Shown piece by piece: positions 7,395 to 15,212 of a stretch of DNA of 28,003 nt. The translations under genes and the position numbers were made by a program. The notes under the pieces were generated by a model that saw nothing but the letters and a program-made list of their open reading frames with translations, was not told the origin of the DNA and did no database searches. Position 1 is the stretch's first letter. Every line of letters begins with the position of its first letter. Origin of the DNA: a bacterium (GTDB lineage: Bacteria > Bacteroidota > Bacteroidia > Bacteroidales > Muribaculaceae); assembly GCA_004559845.1 (NCBI GenBank), contig SFWW01000005.1:1-28003 (forward strand), in the 5' to 3' direction.

Positions 7395-7422
7395 TATTTT
7401 CGGAGTCCATTCCAAATTTATA

Positions 7423-7433
7423 CCCCCCCCCCC
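7423..7433. repeat. Homopolymer tract of 11 C
   Basis: Eleven consecutive C residues preceded by TTTATA. Such tracts slip readily. This one lies between genes, 165 bases upstream of the ATPase start, so any effect would be on expression rather than frame. Confidence 0.8.
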
Positions 7434-7444
7434 TTGCTTCCTTG

Positions 7445-7503
7445 GGCTCACACAGATCGCACAGATCTCACAGGGTTTCTTTGTGGGTGGGAAATCTTAT
7501 GGA
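7445..7503. repeat. Interspersed repeat A, copy 3
   Basis: GGCTCACACAGATCGCACAG through CTTTGTGGGTGGGAAATCTT to ATGGA. It is 84 bases ahead of copy 4 and shares a CTTGCTTCCTTGG-like lead with it, so copies 3 and 4 are a tandem pair. Confidence 0.85.
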
Positions 7504-7528
7504 TGCTCTCCAATCCTTTGCTTCCTAG

Positions 7529-7598
7529 GGCTCACACAGATCACACAGATCACACAGATCTCACGGGCTTTCTTTGTGGGTGGGAAATCTCACGGAGG
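7529..7598. repeat. Interspersed repeat A, copy 4
   Basis: Same element with three consecutive CACAGATC-type words at its start and the conserved CTTTGTGGGTGGGAAATCTC end. The number of short words differs between copies, which points to slippage. Confidence 0.85.
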
Positions 7599-7619
7599 CT
7601 CTACGGTTTGTGGTTTTTT

Positions 7620-7985
7620 GTGGACTCAAACAGATTCAACGAGATTCAACAAGAAGATTATTTGTGGAAATTTGTGATTTCGTGGCAGAAAAACAACACC
7701 TATTTAATCCATTAAAAATCCATTAACACCAATTATTTTTTAACCCTTCATACCCTATTGCTCGTTGACCTGTTGACTCGTAGACTTTTTTAAAATCGGT
7801 GTAAATTGGGTTTAAATGGATAAAATAGGTGTGAAAATCGGATTGAATAGGCTTCCAAGAGCAATCTTAATCCTCTGTGAGATTTTACGTTAGGCGTGCA
7901 AATCCTGTGAGATCTGTGGGATCCGTGTGAGCCACTCACACAGATTCCGCGAGATTCAACGAGAAGATTATTTGTGGTGGTTTGT
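7620..7985. repeat. Repeat B, copy 2 (MITE-like)
   Basis: The core 7696-7954 is a gap-free near-identical copy of 1448-1706, in the same orientation, with the internal inverted arms at 7696-7734 and 7797-7832. The GATTCAACGAGATTCAACAA plus TTATTTGTGG flank again occurs before and after the core. High identity to copy 1 suggests recent spread or gene conversion. With the other repeats it fills the gap 7259-8175, in which I see no gene. Confidence 0.85.
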
Positions 7986-7998
7986 GGCTGATTTTTAG

Positions 7999-8026
7999 AA
8001 CACGGATTGCACGGATTATACGGATA
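7999..8026. repeat. Short CACGGATT tandem words
   Basis: CACGGATTG, CACGGATTA and TACGGATA follow one another with a ~9-10-base period. This continues the same vocabulary (CACGGATC/CACAGATC) as repeat A and looks like low-complexity debris. Confidence 0.6.
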
Positions 8027-8101
8027 TGTGGGGTTTGTTGAATCTTGTTGAATTTGTGTGAGGGTTTTGTTCGTTGAGGGTGGTGTGATGGTGGCGCGGC
8101 A

Positions 8102-8133
8102 ATTGGTTGATTGTAAAATTTTTTGTAAATTTG
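8102..8133 (+). promoter_or_regulatory. Promoter of ychF
   Basis: ATTG (8102-8105), a 20-base spacer and TAAATTTG (8126-8133) match the Bacteroidota promoter well. The predicted start near 8140 leaves a ~35-base leader before the ATG at 8176. Confidence 0.6.
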
Positions 8134-8175
8134 TGGGCTGAAATATTTTGAAACTCTTAAATTGTAAACTACAAT

Positions 8176-9276
8176 ATGGCACTTCAATGTGGTATCGTGG
8201 GGCTTCCAAATGTGGGTAAGTCCACTCTTTTCAACTGTTTGTCGAACGCGAAAGCGCAATCGGCTAATTTCCCTTTCTGTACGATTGAACCGAATGTGGG
8301 CGTGATTACCGTGCCCGACGAACGCCTCAATAAATTGGCTGAACTGGTGCATCCTGAGCGCATTGTGCCCACCACGGTGGAAATTGTGGACATTGCCGGG
8401 CTGGTGAAGGGTGCCAGCAAGGGCGAAGGATTGGGCAATAAGTTTTTGGCAAATATTCGCGAAACGGATGCCATTATCCATGTGCTCCGCTGTTTTGACG
8501 ATGAGAATGTGACTCACGTGGATGGCACGGTGAATCCCGTGCGCGACAAGGAAGTGATTGACACCGAACTCCAGCTGCGCGACCTTGAAACCATTGAAAG
8601 CCGCATCACCCGTGTGCAAAAAATGGCAAACGCCGGCGACCGCGATGCCAAATTGCAATTCGAAGTGATGAACCGCTACCGCGAAGTGCTTTCGCAAGGC
8701 AAAAATGCTCGTATGGTGGCGCTTGAATCGAAGGAGGAAGAAAAGGTGGCGCACGACCTGTTTTTGCTCACCAATAAGCCGGTGCTTTATGTGTGTAATG
8801 TGGACGACACCGCCGCTGCCTCCGGCAATGCCTATGTGGAAGCCGTGCGTGAAGCCGTGAAAGATGAAAATGCACAAATCTTGGTGATAGCCGCGCAAAC
8901 CGAAAGCGAGATTGCCGAACTCGAAACCTACGAAGAGCGACAAATGTTTTTGCAAGAAATAGGGCTGGAAGAAAGTGGCGTGAATCGCCTCATTAAGAGC
9001 GCCTACGCGCTGCTCAATCTCGAAACCTTCCTCACTGCCGGACCTAAAGAAGTGCGCGCCTGGACCTTCCACAAGGGTAGCAAAGCACCGCAATGCGCCG
9101 GCGTGATACACACCGACTTTGAACGCGGCTTTATCCGTGCCGAAATCATCAAATACGACGACTATATAGCCCTCGGCAGCGAAGCCGCCGTGAAAGAAGC
9201 CGGCAAAATGCACATCGAAGGCAAAGACTACGTGTTCCAAGACGGCGACATCGTAGTGTTCCGCTTCAACGTGTAA
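8176..9276 (+). CDS. ychF: Redox-regulated ATPase YchF (Obg-family)
   Basis: 366 aa, the normal length. G1 is GLPNVGKST (9-17). The Switch II/G3 region DIAGLVKGASKGEGLGNKFL is the YchF signature. The position equivalent to G4 is CNVDD, not the NKxD of true GTPases, in line with the ATP preference known for YchF. A coiled-coil insert follows, and a C-terminal TGS domain (about 280-364) ends GDIVVFRFNV. YchF binds ribosomes and takes part in stress and translation control in the cytoplasm. It is a conserved housekeeping gene and marks the right end of the accessory island. It converges on the EPS operon, whose last stop is 48 bases away. Confidence 0.97.
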   Translation: MALQCGIVGLPNVGKSTLFNCLSNAKAQSANFPFCTIEPNVGVITVPDERLNKLAELVHPERIVPTTVEIVDIAGLVKGASKGEGLGNKFLANIRETDAIIHVLRCFDDENVTHVDGTVNPVRDKEVIDTELQLRDLETIESRITRVQKMANAGDRDAKLQFEVMNRYREVLSQGKNARMVALESKEEEKVAHDLFLLTNKPVLYVCNVDDTAAASGNAYVEAVREAVKDENAQILVIAAQTESEIAELETYEERQMFLQEIGLEESGVNRLIKSAYALLNLETFLTAGPKEVRAWTFHKGSKAPQCAGVIHTDFERGFIRAEIIKYDDYIALGSEAAVKEAGKMHIEGKDYVFQDGDIVVFRFNV

Positions 9277-9324
9277 TGCTCAAATGGCTGAACGAGCCCC
9301 CTTGCGGCATGGCGGATGGGTTAA

Positions 9325-10410
9325 TCACTTTTTTTTTGCTACGGATAGAATCACGGATTGTGTTTTCCGGGTGATGGCGTTCCAATCAAATTCAGAGAGG
9401 TCGTAAGTGGTGGTATCGTGCTTTTTGTTCCATTCTCGTGCCACGCATTTCGCCAAAGCATCTGCATTTGCCTTTTGGAAATATGCCTCTGCGGGCAGTT
9501 GCACCAAATGTGTGGCAGGAATATCGCTCACTGCCAGCGGCAAGCCATAAGCCATAGCTTCGAGCAGCACCAATGGAAATCCTTCGTTCACCGACGAAAG
9601 CACATAAAGGCGCGCATGGCTATAGAGCTGGCGCAAATCTTCGCCGGAAGTGAATCCGGTGAACACCACTTTTTTATTCACATCAAGGCTTTGAAGGAGC
9701 TGAAGGTAAGAAGAATTGTGGTCGCTTGCTCCGGCAATCACCACATGCTTGATTTCCGAGATTTGCTGCACGGCTTCCACCAAGTATTCAAACCCTTTTT
9801 CCGGCGTTAATCGACCCACTCCCAGGAGGTATTCTCCGGGCAAAATGCCATGCGCCTCAAGAAAGTTGGTGTGGTGACTCCGTGTGGCGGATGGAATGCC
9901 ATTGGGGATGTATGACGACTTGGCATGCACGGATTCCGGGAATTTTTCACGTTGAAATTTATTCACGAAAATAATGTGGTTGCTAAATCTGAGGGCAAGC
10001 CTTTCGCTCATTTTAAGCAGTGTGCGGGCAAAAAGCCCCCATTTTTTGTGCTCATAGTTGGGACTATGATAGGTGAGCACCACTTTCAGTCCGCACAAGC
10101 GTAATAGCGGAGCAAACATGGCGGGACCAATATTGTGGATGTGCACCACATCGGGCCGATGCAAAATGCAATGGCAAACGCAGAGGAAGGAGTGCCACAC
10201 CGCCTCAAATCCTTTGATGCGTGTGGAAGGGAGGTCCACATAGGAGATGCCCTCAAAAGAGGCATCGGAAGCCTCCGTGAGGTAGGGTTTGCGTCGATAG
10301 AGCACCACCTCCACATCTTTCATGTGGGGATAAATGTGCTCGCAATGCTTCTCCACTCCGCCTTGTATGCCGGGGAAGCCTCGCGTTCCTATCACTGCAA
10401 TTTTTATCAT
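9325..10410 (-). CDS. GT4-family glycosyltransferase, DUF1972/rhamnosyltransferase-like
   Basis: 361 aa from the ATG at 10410 (MIKIAVIGTRGFPGIQGGVE); a GTG at 10434 would add eight residues but places the start ahead of the family's first beta-strand. IGTRGFPGIQGGVEKH is typical of the DUF1972 glycosyltransferase N-terminus. The C-terminal GT-B half has GVGRLTPEKGFEYLVEA and the donor-site motif NEGFPLVLLEAMAYGLPLA, with the two glutamates of the EX7E motif. It is a cytoplasmic retaining enzyme that adds a sugar to the growing repeat unit; the sugar is not predictable. Last gene of the EPS operon, 33 bases after the radical SAM stop. Confidence 0.9.
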   Translation of the reverse strand: MIKIAVIGTRGFPGIQGGVEKHCEHIYPHMKDVEVVLYRRKPYLTEASDASFEGISYVDLPSTRIKGFEAVWHSFLCVCHCILHRPDVVHIHNIGPAMFAPLLRLCGLKVVLTYHSPNYEHKKWGLFARTLLKMSERLALRFSNHIIFVNKFQREKFPESVHAKSSYIPNGIPSATRSHHTNFLEAHGILPGEYLLGVGRLTPEKGFEYLVEAVQQISEIKHVVIAGASDHNSSYLQLLQSLDVNKKVVFTGFTSGEDLRQLYSHARLYVLSSVNEGFPLVLLEAMAYGLPLAVSDIPATHLVQLPAEAYFQKANADALAKCVAREWNKKHDTTTYDLSEFDWNAITRKTQSVILSVAKKK

Positions 10411-10443
10411 ATCCGAGTGTGAAGAGGTGTGCACGTGGGAAGA

Positions 10444-11457
10444 TTAATCCCAGCAGAGGTCTTTGCCTTTACGTGCTCGCCACATGTTCTTAAGAATCCA
10501 TTTGATAGGCACCCATGGACGTCGAACCATATCGTGGCGCTCAGTGACGATGAAAGTGCAATTTCGGTTGCAATTTTTCACCTTTTCAAGCGCCTCTTGG
10601 TATTTTTCGCTATTGGCGTCCATAATTTCTTCCCAAGAGTTTTCTTTAATGTTGCCGATGATCCATTCCTCACAACTACCATTGCAAGGCGATACATTGC
10701 CCCAAGGGTCGATGAAGAAGAAATCGGTGAGGGCGCCGCAAGCGGGACGATATCCGGCTTCGTCGCCACGAAGGCGGCGGTGAATGGAGCGGTTGAAGTA
10801 GGCTCTTCCATAGTCTTTGAGTCGGTCTTTCAGACGTCGACGCTTGCTGGTGAGCAAAGCCTTCACGAAGCGTTCGTGCTGCTTGAGCGCCTCTTCGCTT
10901 TCCACCTGGTTGTCGTCTTTGTGGAAATACCAGCTGTTGTGGACGGCAGAATTGCCCAATTCCACATCAAGAGCCACGCAGAGTTCGTAGAGCGACACCA
11001 AGTCCATATAATTGTCGGGAGAAATCACCACCGAAAAGCCAATATTCTTGCATTTGGTTTTTTTCAATTCCAGCATCGTGCGCAGCGCGTGGTCGAAACC
11101 ATTGTGCAGGCCACGCTTTTCGTCGTTGATTTTTGGAAGACCTTCCACGCTCACACGGATGAGAATGTTGGGATATTTATTGGCTAACTCCACGATTTTT
11201 TCGGTGTTGTAGCCGTTGGTACTCAATTCCAATAATGATGACTTGGGATATAAAATCTCAAAAATGCGGTCGATATCTTTTCGAATGGTGGCTTCGCCGC
11301 CGGTGATATTGATGCGCAATCCGGCAGGGAGCTTCTCGTAATACGATGGGTCAATTTCTTCAGTTGGCTTCGTTTGATGCTTCCAAATGTTGCACATATT
11401 GCATTTCGCATTACAGCGGAATGTGGTAATCAAACTGCCTTGAACTATATTTTTCAT
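10444..11457 (-). CDS. Radical SAM protein with SPASM-like C-terminus
   Basis: 337 aa. The 4Fe-4S/SAM motif is CNAKCNMC (CxxxCxxC, near residues 15-22), and ITGGEATIRKD is the GGE motif that contacts SAM methionine. The C-terminal part has further cysteines (YRPACG, PCNGSC, CNRNC) around a FIDPWGNVSPCNGSCEEWIIGNI-like stretch, the hallmark of a SPASM or related auxiliary-cluster domain. Such enzymes modify peptides, proteins or, less often, sugars. No precursor peptide was found beside it. Its place between two GT4 genes suggests modification of the glycan or of an assembly protein, but the substrate is unknown. A separate promoter element sits before it. Confidence 0.9.
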   Translation of the reverse strand: MKNIVQGSLITTFRCNAKCNMCNIWKHQTKPTEEIDPSYYEKLPAGLRINITGGEATIRKDIDRIFEILYPKSSLLELSTNGYNTEKIVELANKYPNILIRVSVEGLPKINDEKRGLHNGFDHALRTMLELKKTKCKNIGFSVVISPDNYMDLVSLYELCVALDVELGNSAVHNSWYFHKDDNQVESEEALKQHERFVKALLTSKRRRLKDRLKDYGRAYFNRSIHRRLRGDEAGYRPACGALTDFFFIDPWGNVSPCNGSCEEWIIGNIKENSWEEIMDANSEKYQEALEKVKNCNRNCTFIVTERHDMVRRPWVPIKWILKNMWRARKGKDLCWD

Positions 11458-11514
11458 ATAAGATTTTTGTACGTACGTTTTTTAAATAACACCTATTAAT
11501 GCCATTTTATTGCG

Positions 11515-11522
11515 CAAAGATA
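11515..11522 (-). promoter_or_regulatory. Probable internal promoter before the radical SAM gene
   Basis: Minus-strand TATCTTTG (11522-11515) in the 136-base gap between two operon genes; the predicted start near 11508 gives a ~50-base leader. The upstream -33 match (CTTGTA at 11550-11545) is weak. The unusually long gap within an otherwise tight operon supports a secondary start. Confidence 0.45.
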
Positions 11523-11593
11523 CGAAAAAAAAACCTAATCCCCTACAAGTGGCAGGGATGTTGATGCGTAGTGGAGAGGTAATTGTTGCAAAA

Positions 11594-12799
11594 TCAGTCG
11601 GTTGGCTTGCTGTAGATCCGGGCTAAAATCTTGAGGTGGCTTTCGGGCGAGAATCGGCTGATGGATTCGGCTTTGATTTCGGGGTGGTGCCAAGTGCGGC
11701 TCATTGCTATGTGGATGGCGGTGGCGAGCGCTTGTGCATTGCCCGAGGCGAAGGTGATGCCGGTGTCGGGCCCTATGAGTTCGGGTATGCCGCCTATTTC
11801 TGCGCCCACCACCGGTGTGCCGGCGCAGAGCGACTCTATCACGCCGAGGGGATTATTTTCGTAGCATTCTGATGGTATTACCGAGCAATTGGCATGGCTC
11901 AGCAGCGAAGCCACCGCTTGCGCATCAAGGTGTCCGAGAAATTCAATTTGCGGGCAGTGGGCGTAGGTGGCTTTTAGTTCTTCGGCAAGTGGTCCGTTGC
12001 CGGCAATGCGCAGTCGGTGTTCGCTTTGCGCAGCCACTTTAAGCAAGGTGCGCACGCCTTTTTCCTCCGATAGCCTGCCCACATAGCAGTAATACGACTC
12101 GCGGTGGTTCACTTCCGCGCTTTGCAAGCGTTGCAGTTTTTCGGGGTCCACGAAATTGCAAAGCACCTTTAGTTTTTCGGGGTTGAAGCCTCCGGAAAGC
12201 ATTTTCGATGCCATAAATTCGCTGGGGCAGATAAAGGCATCGGTGAAGGATTCAAGCACCTTTCGATTCCATTTTTTGGCTTCGAGCCAAGCGATGGCGC
12301 TTGCTGCCAGCGAGCCTTTCATGCAGCGATGATGCAGCACATTTGATTTTTGCAAGAAGCAGAGTTCGCACGGACGCCCGGAGCGAGTGCAAGTGTAGGC
12401 GGGGCAGAGCAGTTTGTAATCGTGCAGTGTCCACACCACGCGTATGCCTCGGCTGTGGGCAATCTGCCCCAGCACGGGCGAGAGATAGGAGTGGATGTTG
12501 TGCAGGTGCACCACATCGGGTTGGAAATCGTCGAGCAGTTTGGTGAACGATGCTTTTATTTCTCCCCATCCCAATGTGCGCTTAGCCGCTTCCATCTTTT
12601 GGCTCGCATTACCGGAAAAATTCACTTCCGGCGCAAAATATTTTTTATAGGGCGAATCTATCGTGTCGGGATATTGCATGGCATACACCGCCACATCGTA
12701 GCCCGCATCGAGCAGTAGTCTCTCGGTGTTCATCATCACGATGCAGTCGCCTCCGCGAGGATAGTAGAATTTGTTGACCAGTAATATTTTTTGAGCCAT
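11594..12799 (-). CDS. GT4-family glycosyltransferase
   Basis: 401 aa. The N-terminus KILLVNKFYYPRGGDCIVMM is the usual GT-B acceptor-side start (compare YYPRGGAE in relatives). DVVHLHNIHSYLSP follows near residue 95. The C-terminal donor domain shows VGRLSEEKGVRTLL and SECYENNPLGVIESLCAGTPVVG with the EX7E glutamates. A Cys-rich insert (CPAYTCTRSGRPCELCFLQ) near residue 130 is common in the subgroup that reads HDY-LCP. Cytoplasmic, builds the repeat unit; sugar unknown. It is followed by the radical SAM gene and preceded by the decayed acyltransferase. Confidence 0.9.
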   Translation of the reverse strand: MAQKILLVNKFYYPRGGDCIVMMNTERLLLDAGYDVAVYAMQYPDTIDSPYKKYFAPEVNFSGNASQKMEAAKRTLGWGEIKASFTKLLDDFQPDVVHLHNIHSYLSPVLGQIAHSRGIRVVWTLHDYKLLCPAYTCTRSGRPCELCFLQKSNVLHHRCMKGSLAASAIAWLEAKKWNRKVLESFTDAFICPSEFMASKMLSGGFNPEKLKVLCNFVDPEKLQRLQSAEVNHRESYYCYVGRLSEEKGVRTLLKVAAQSEHRLRIAGNGPLAEELKATYAHCPQIEFLGHLDAQAVASLLSHANCSVIPSECYENNPLGVIESLCAGTPVVGAEIGGIPELIGPDTGITFASGNAQALATAIHIAMSRTWHHPEIKAESISRFSPESHLKILARIYSKPTD

Positions 12800-12911
12800 A
12801 GGGTGATATTTTTTAATTTGTCGCGTTATGTAATCTATTAACGCAGTTACATCCCTTTTTATTGTGATGCGAGGGCGCTTGTTGCGGTATATGAGAGTTA
12901 CCGATTGGGGG

Positions 12912-13552
12912 TTAAATGCCTATCGCCCATTTCAATTTTGGCGAATTTTTTATCAGAGTATGCATTGCCATTGGTAAGAGCACGCCGCACATTACCACCA
13001 CGCATGCTTCGGCAATGAAAAGATGGGAGGAAATATAGGACAATCCACAATGTGAATAGTATGATATGCCCCCGACGGTTATGAAAAAGGTGAACCACAG
13101 CAAACATGAGGAATAGCGCTCACACAAACCACAGGTAGTAGCCCACAGCAGGTAAGTAGAATATTTCAAGATAGGTGGTTGGTGTCACGGGGTGCTCTAC
13201 ATACGCCTCTCCCCCCTACGTGATGAGTTTGATGCTAACCACAATCAGCGATGCCATAAGGTAGAGGATGAATAAACGCTTCACTTTCTTCCACATAAAA
13301 CTCATGTAAGCGCCTTTTTTGAAGCGAAAGCATAGATAAATCCACTCACAAAGATAAAAACGGGCATGTGAAACGAAAATAGATACAAGTGTTGGCGGCT
13401 TTCCACCATATGGGGGCATCATAGGGATTGTAATGGCCGATGACCACGAGTAGGATGCAGATGGCTCGTGCTATGTCGAATGTGTCCAGTCGTTGTTTTA
13501 TGTTAGAATTAGGGGAAGAAAGAGTTGTTGTTAATCGATTTTTTGCCCACAT
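12912..13552 (-). pseudogene. Decayed acyltransferase-3 (O-acetyltransferase) gene
   Basis: Family 3 acyltransferase sequence is spread over all three minus frames. It begins RLDTFDIARAICILLVVIGH (signature R-D-xxRAxxILLVVxGH). It then shifts frame to LYLFSFHMPVFIFVSGFIYA (near 13395-13330), the classic FHMPxFxFxSG segment. It shifts again to KKGAYMSFMWKKVKRLFILY and ends at a stop near 13217. A C-terminal piece resumes with LEIFYLPAVGYYLWFV, an in-frame TGA near 13120, FAVVHLFHNRRGHIILFTLW, another shift, and AEACVVVMCGVLLPMAMHTL. About 200 codons remain of the usual ~340, so the middle is deleted as well. The likely ancestral start overlapped the beta-helix gene. The intact gene presumably acylated the polysaccharide. 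Confidence 0.88.
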
Positions 13553-15212
13553 TTTTAATATGTACAAGCATATCGTTTGCATTTTTTACGCCCACGAAAG
13601 TGTTGCCGGTAACCTCTAACGTGTGAAATCTAAGTTTCTTTACATCGCTTTTTGCCCAATGTGTCATCAGCTCTCCGTTACCTCCTGCCACTGCCACATT
13701 GTTGTTTTTGAACACCACAGCGCCTTCATCGGCAAATTCTTGAAGAAAGAAGTTCATATTGGCGCTGCGTAGGGTGTTGCCGTCAAAGCACACATTTAGG
13801 CGCTTCACGTTGTCGCAGTAGATGGTGGTGACACCTTCAAAAGTGTTCCCCGAAGCGTTGATAATCACATCTTCAATCATATTGCTTGAGCTCACGCATG
13901 CCACCATGCCCAATCCCATTGCCTGATTTCCGTTAAGGCTTATGGTGGAGTTGCGAGTAATATAGGTGATGATGCCACCTTTTTGGTCTTGTGCGGCTTG
14001 CTCGTCGTTGATAATGTTGTTGCTAAAGTTTACATTGCCACCTTCCATTTGTATGTGAGAGAGACCTGTACTTCCCCAATTGTTGAGCAGACACTCATTG
14101 TTGACAAACTCGTTGTCAAAGATTTCGATAGGAGCCATATTTTGATAGTTGCTACTGTCGAGTATTTTGATGTCGGTTTTATAGAACCGTTGGTGATTGG
14201 AGTGGTTGGGTTCATTCACGAATTTATTTCCGCACACTGAAATATTTTTGTGGCAGTCGCCTTCATCAAATCTCAGTAGCATCGTTATACGCATGGGGTC
14301 GGTTATGTTCAATTCATTGTTTTCAAAGGTTACATCCTCAAATTTACAAGCGTTGCCTTTCTCTAAATCATTTGTGAATATGGAAATAAGCACGTCGTTC
14401 ATTACTCTCGACTTGTCTTCACCGCTGTAGCCATAGTTAAACACGTTGTCGGTGACACGGATATTGCTTTTCGGTGCACTACCTCTCTGAGTAACACCAT
14501 TGAGTATGCTCACATTGTCGCCGTAAAAGGCGAGAGCCTCATCGTTGCCGTATTTGTTAAACACATTTCGGGTGATATTCACATTGTTAGTGCTTCCCTC
14601 AATCCACAGAATTCCTCCGGCGAAGCAATTATTGTAGTTTTCCAAAACGCAGTCGTGAAAGGTGATGTTTGAACATATGCGCAGGTTAAAATTAGTGCAT
14701 ACTGCATTTTTCAGAAGGCTGTTCACCTTGCTCACATCCACTTTTTTTGCGTGGTAGATTTTTACAGCGAACTTTTCAGTGCGCACGCCATCGTTTTTTT
14801 TATTCCACCAAAGTCCCTTATGCTCTTGCAGATTGATGCTCAAGTTGCTGATTTCTACTGTGATGGGGTTTTTTAGTGTTCCGATAAAAGCGAAAAAAGT
14901 GTCGTCGGTGAAAGCCTTAAAGTCGTTTGTGTCGGTCCCATTGCACAGCACAAACCGGCTCTTTTTTCCCACACCTTTCATGATGATGTTGCATTTTGCT
15001 TCTACGGTACCACTGATGTAGTATTCTCCTTTCTTGCCAAGGGTGATGGTGGCTTGGTCGGAAGCGTTGAGTCCACTGAGGTGGTTTCGAAGCATCAGTG
15101 TCACATCTTTTCCTTTGTAAGGGGAGAGGTTGATTGTTACATTTTTCGCCCAAGCGCCACAAGCGAAGAACATGAAGGCAAGTTCAAAACACAAAATGAA
15201 TATTCTTTTCAT
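13509..15212 (-). CDS. Secreted right-handed beta-helix protein
   Basis: 567 aa with a signal peptide (MKRIFILCFELAFMFFACGA, then WA-K near residue 22). The mature protein is built of short Asn-rich turns such as ITRNVFNKYGNDEALAF, RVTDNVFNYGYSGED, EIFDNEFVNNECLLNN and LEVTGNTFVGVKN. This is the pattern of parallel beta-helix (pectate-lyase-like, PbH1) proteins. This fold is common in polysaccharide lyases, hydrolases and epimerases, including ones encoded in polysaccharide loci. I cannot identify catalytic residues, so lyase, epimerase or glycan-binding roles are all possible. It has no type IX sorting domain at its C-terminus. Its start overlaps the stop of the upstream GT4 by four bases (ATGA), which argues for translational coupling and a job in the same pathway. 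Confidence 0.85.
   Translation of the reverse strand: MKRIFILCFELAFMFFACGAWAKNVTINLSPYKGKDVTLMLRNHLSGLNASDQATITLGKKGEYYISGTVEAKCNIIMKGVGKKSRFVLCNGTDTNDFKAFTDDTFFAFIGTLKNPITVEISNLSINLQEHKGLWWNKKNDGVRTEKFAVKIYHAKKVDVSKVNSLLKNAVCTNFNLRICSNITFHDCVLENYNNCFAGGILWIEGSTNNVNITRNVFNKYGNDEALAFYGDNVSILNGVTQRGSAPKSNIRVTDNVFNYGYSGEDKSRVMNDVLISIFTNDLEKGNACKFEDVTFENNELNITDPMRITMLLRFDEGDCHKNISVCGNKFVNEPNHSNHQRFYKTDIKILDSSNYQNMAPIEIFDNEFVNNECLLNNWGSTGLSHIQMEGGNVNFSNNIINDEQAAQDQKGGIITYITRNSTISLNGNQAMGLGMVACVSSSNMIEDVIINASGNTFEGVTTIYCDNVKRLNVCFDGNTLRSANMNFFLQEFADEGAVVFKNNNVAVAGGNGELMTHWAKSDVKKLRFHTLEVTGNTFVGVKNANDMLVHIKNVGKKSINNNSFFP

Noticed and set aside
7936..9240. Minus-strand open frame of 434 codons
   Set aside because: It lies antisense across ychF, a certain gene, is rich in His/Phe as expected of an antisense shadow, and its 3' part translates repeat B.
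9277..9337. Bidirectional terminator between ychF and the last GT4
   Set aside because: There is a run of nine T at 9329-9337, but it overlaps the end of the GT4 coding region and I could not form a convincing stem before it.
10429..11187. Plus-strand open frame of 252 codons opposite the radical SAM gene
   Set aside because: Antisense to a gene with clear catalytic motifs; composition is that of a shadow frame.
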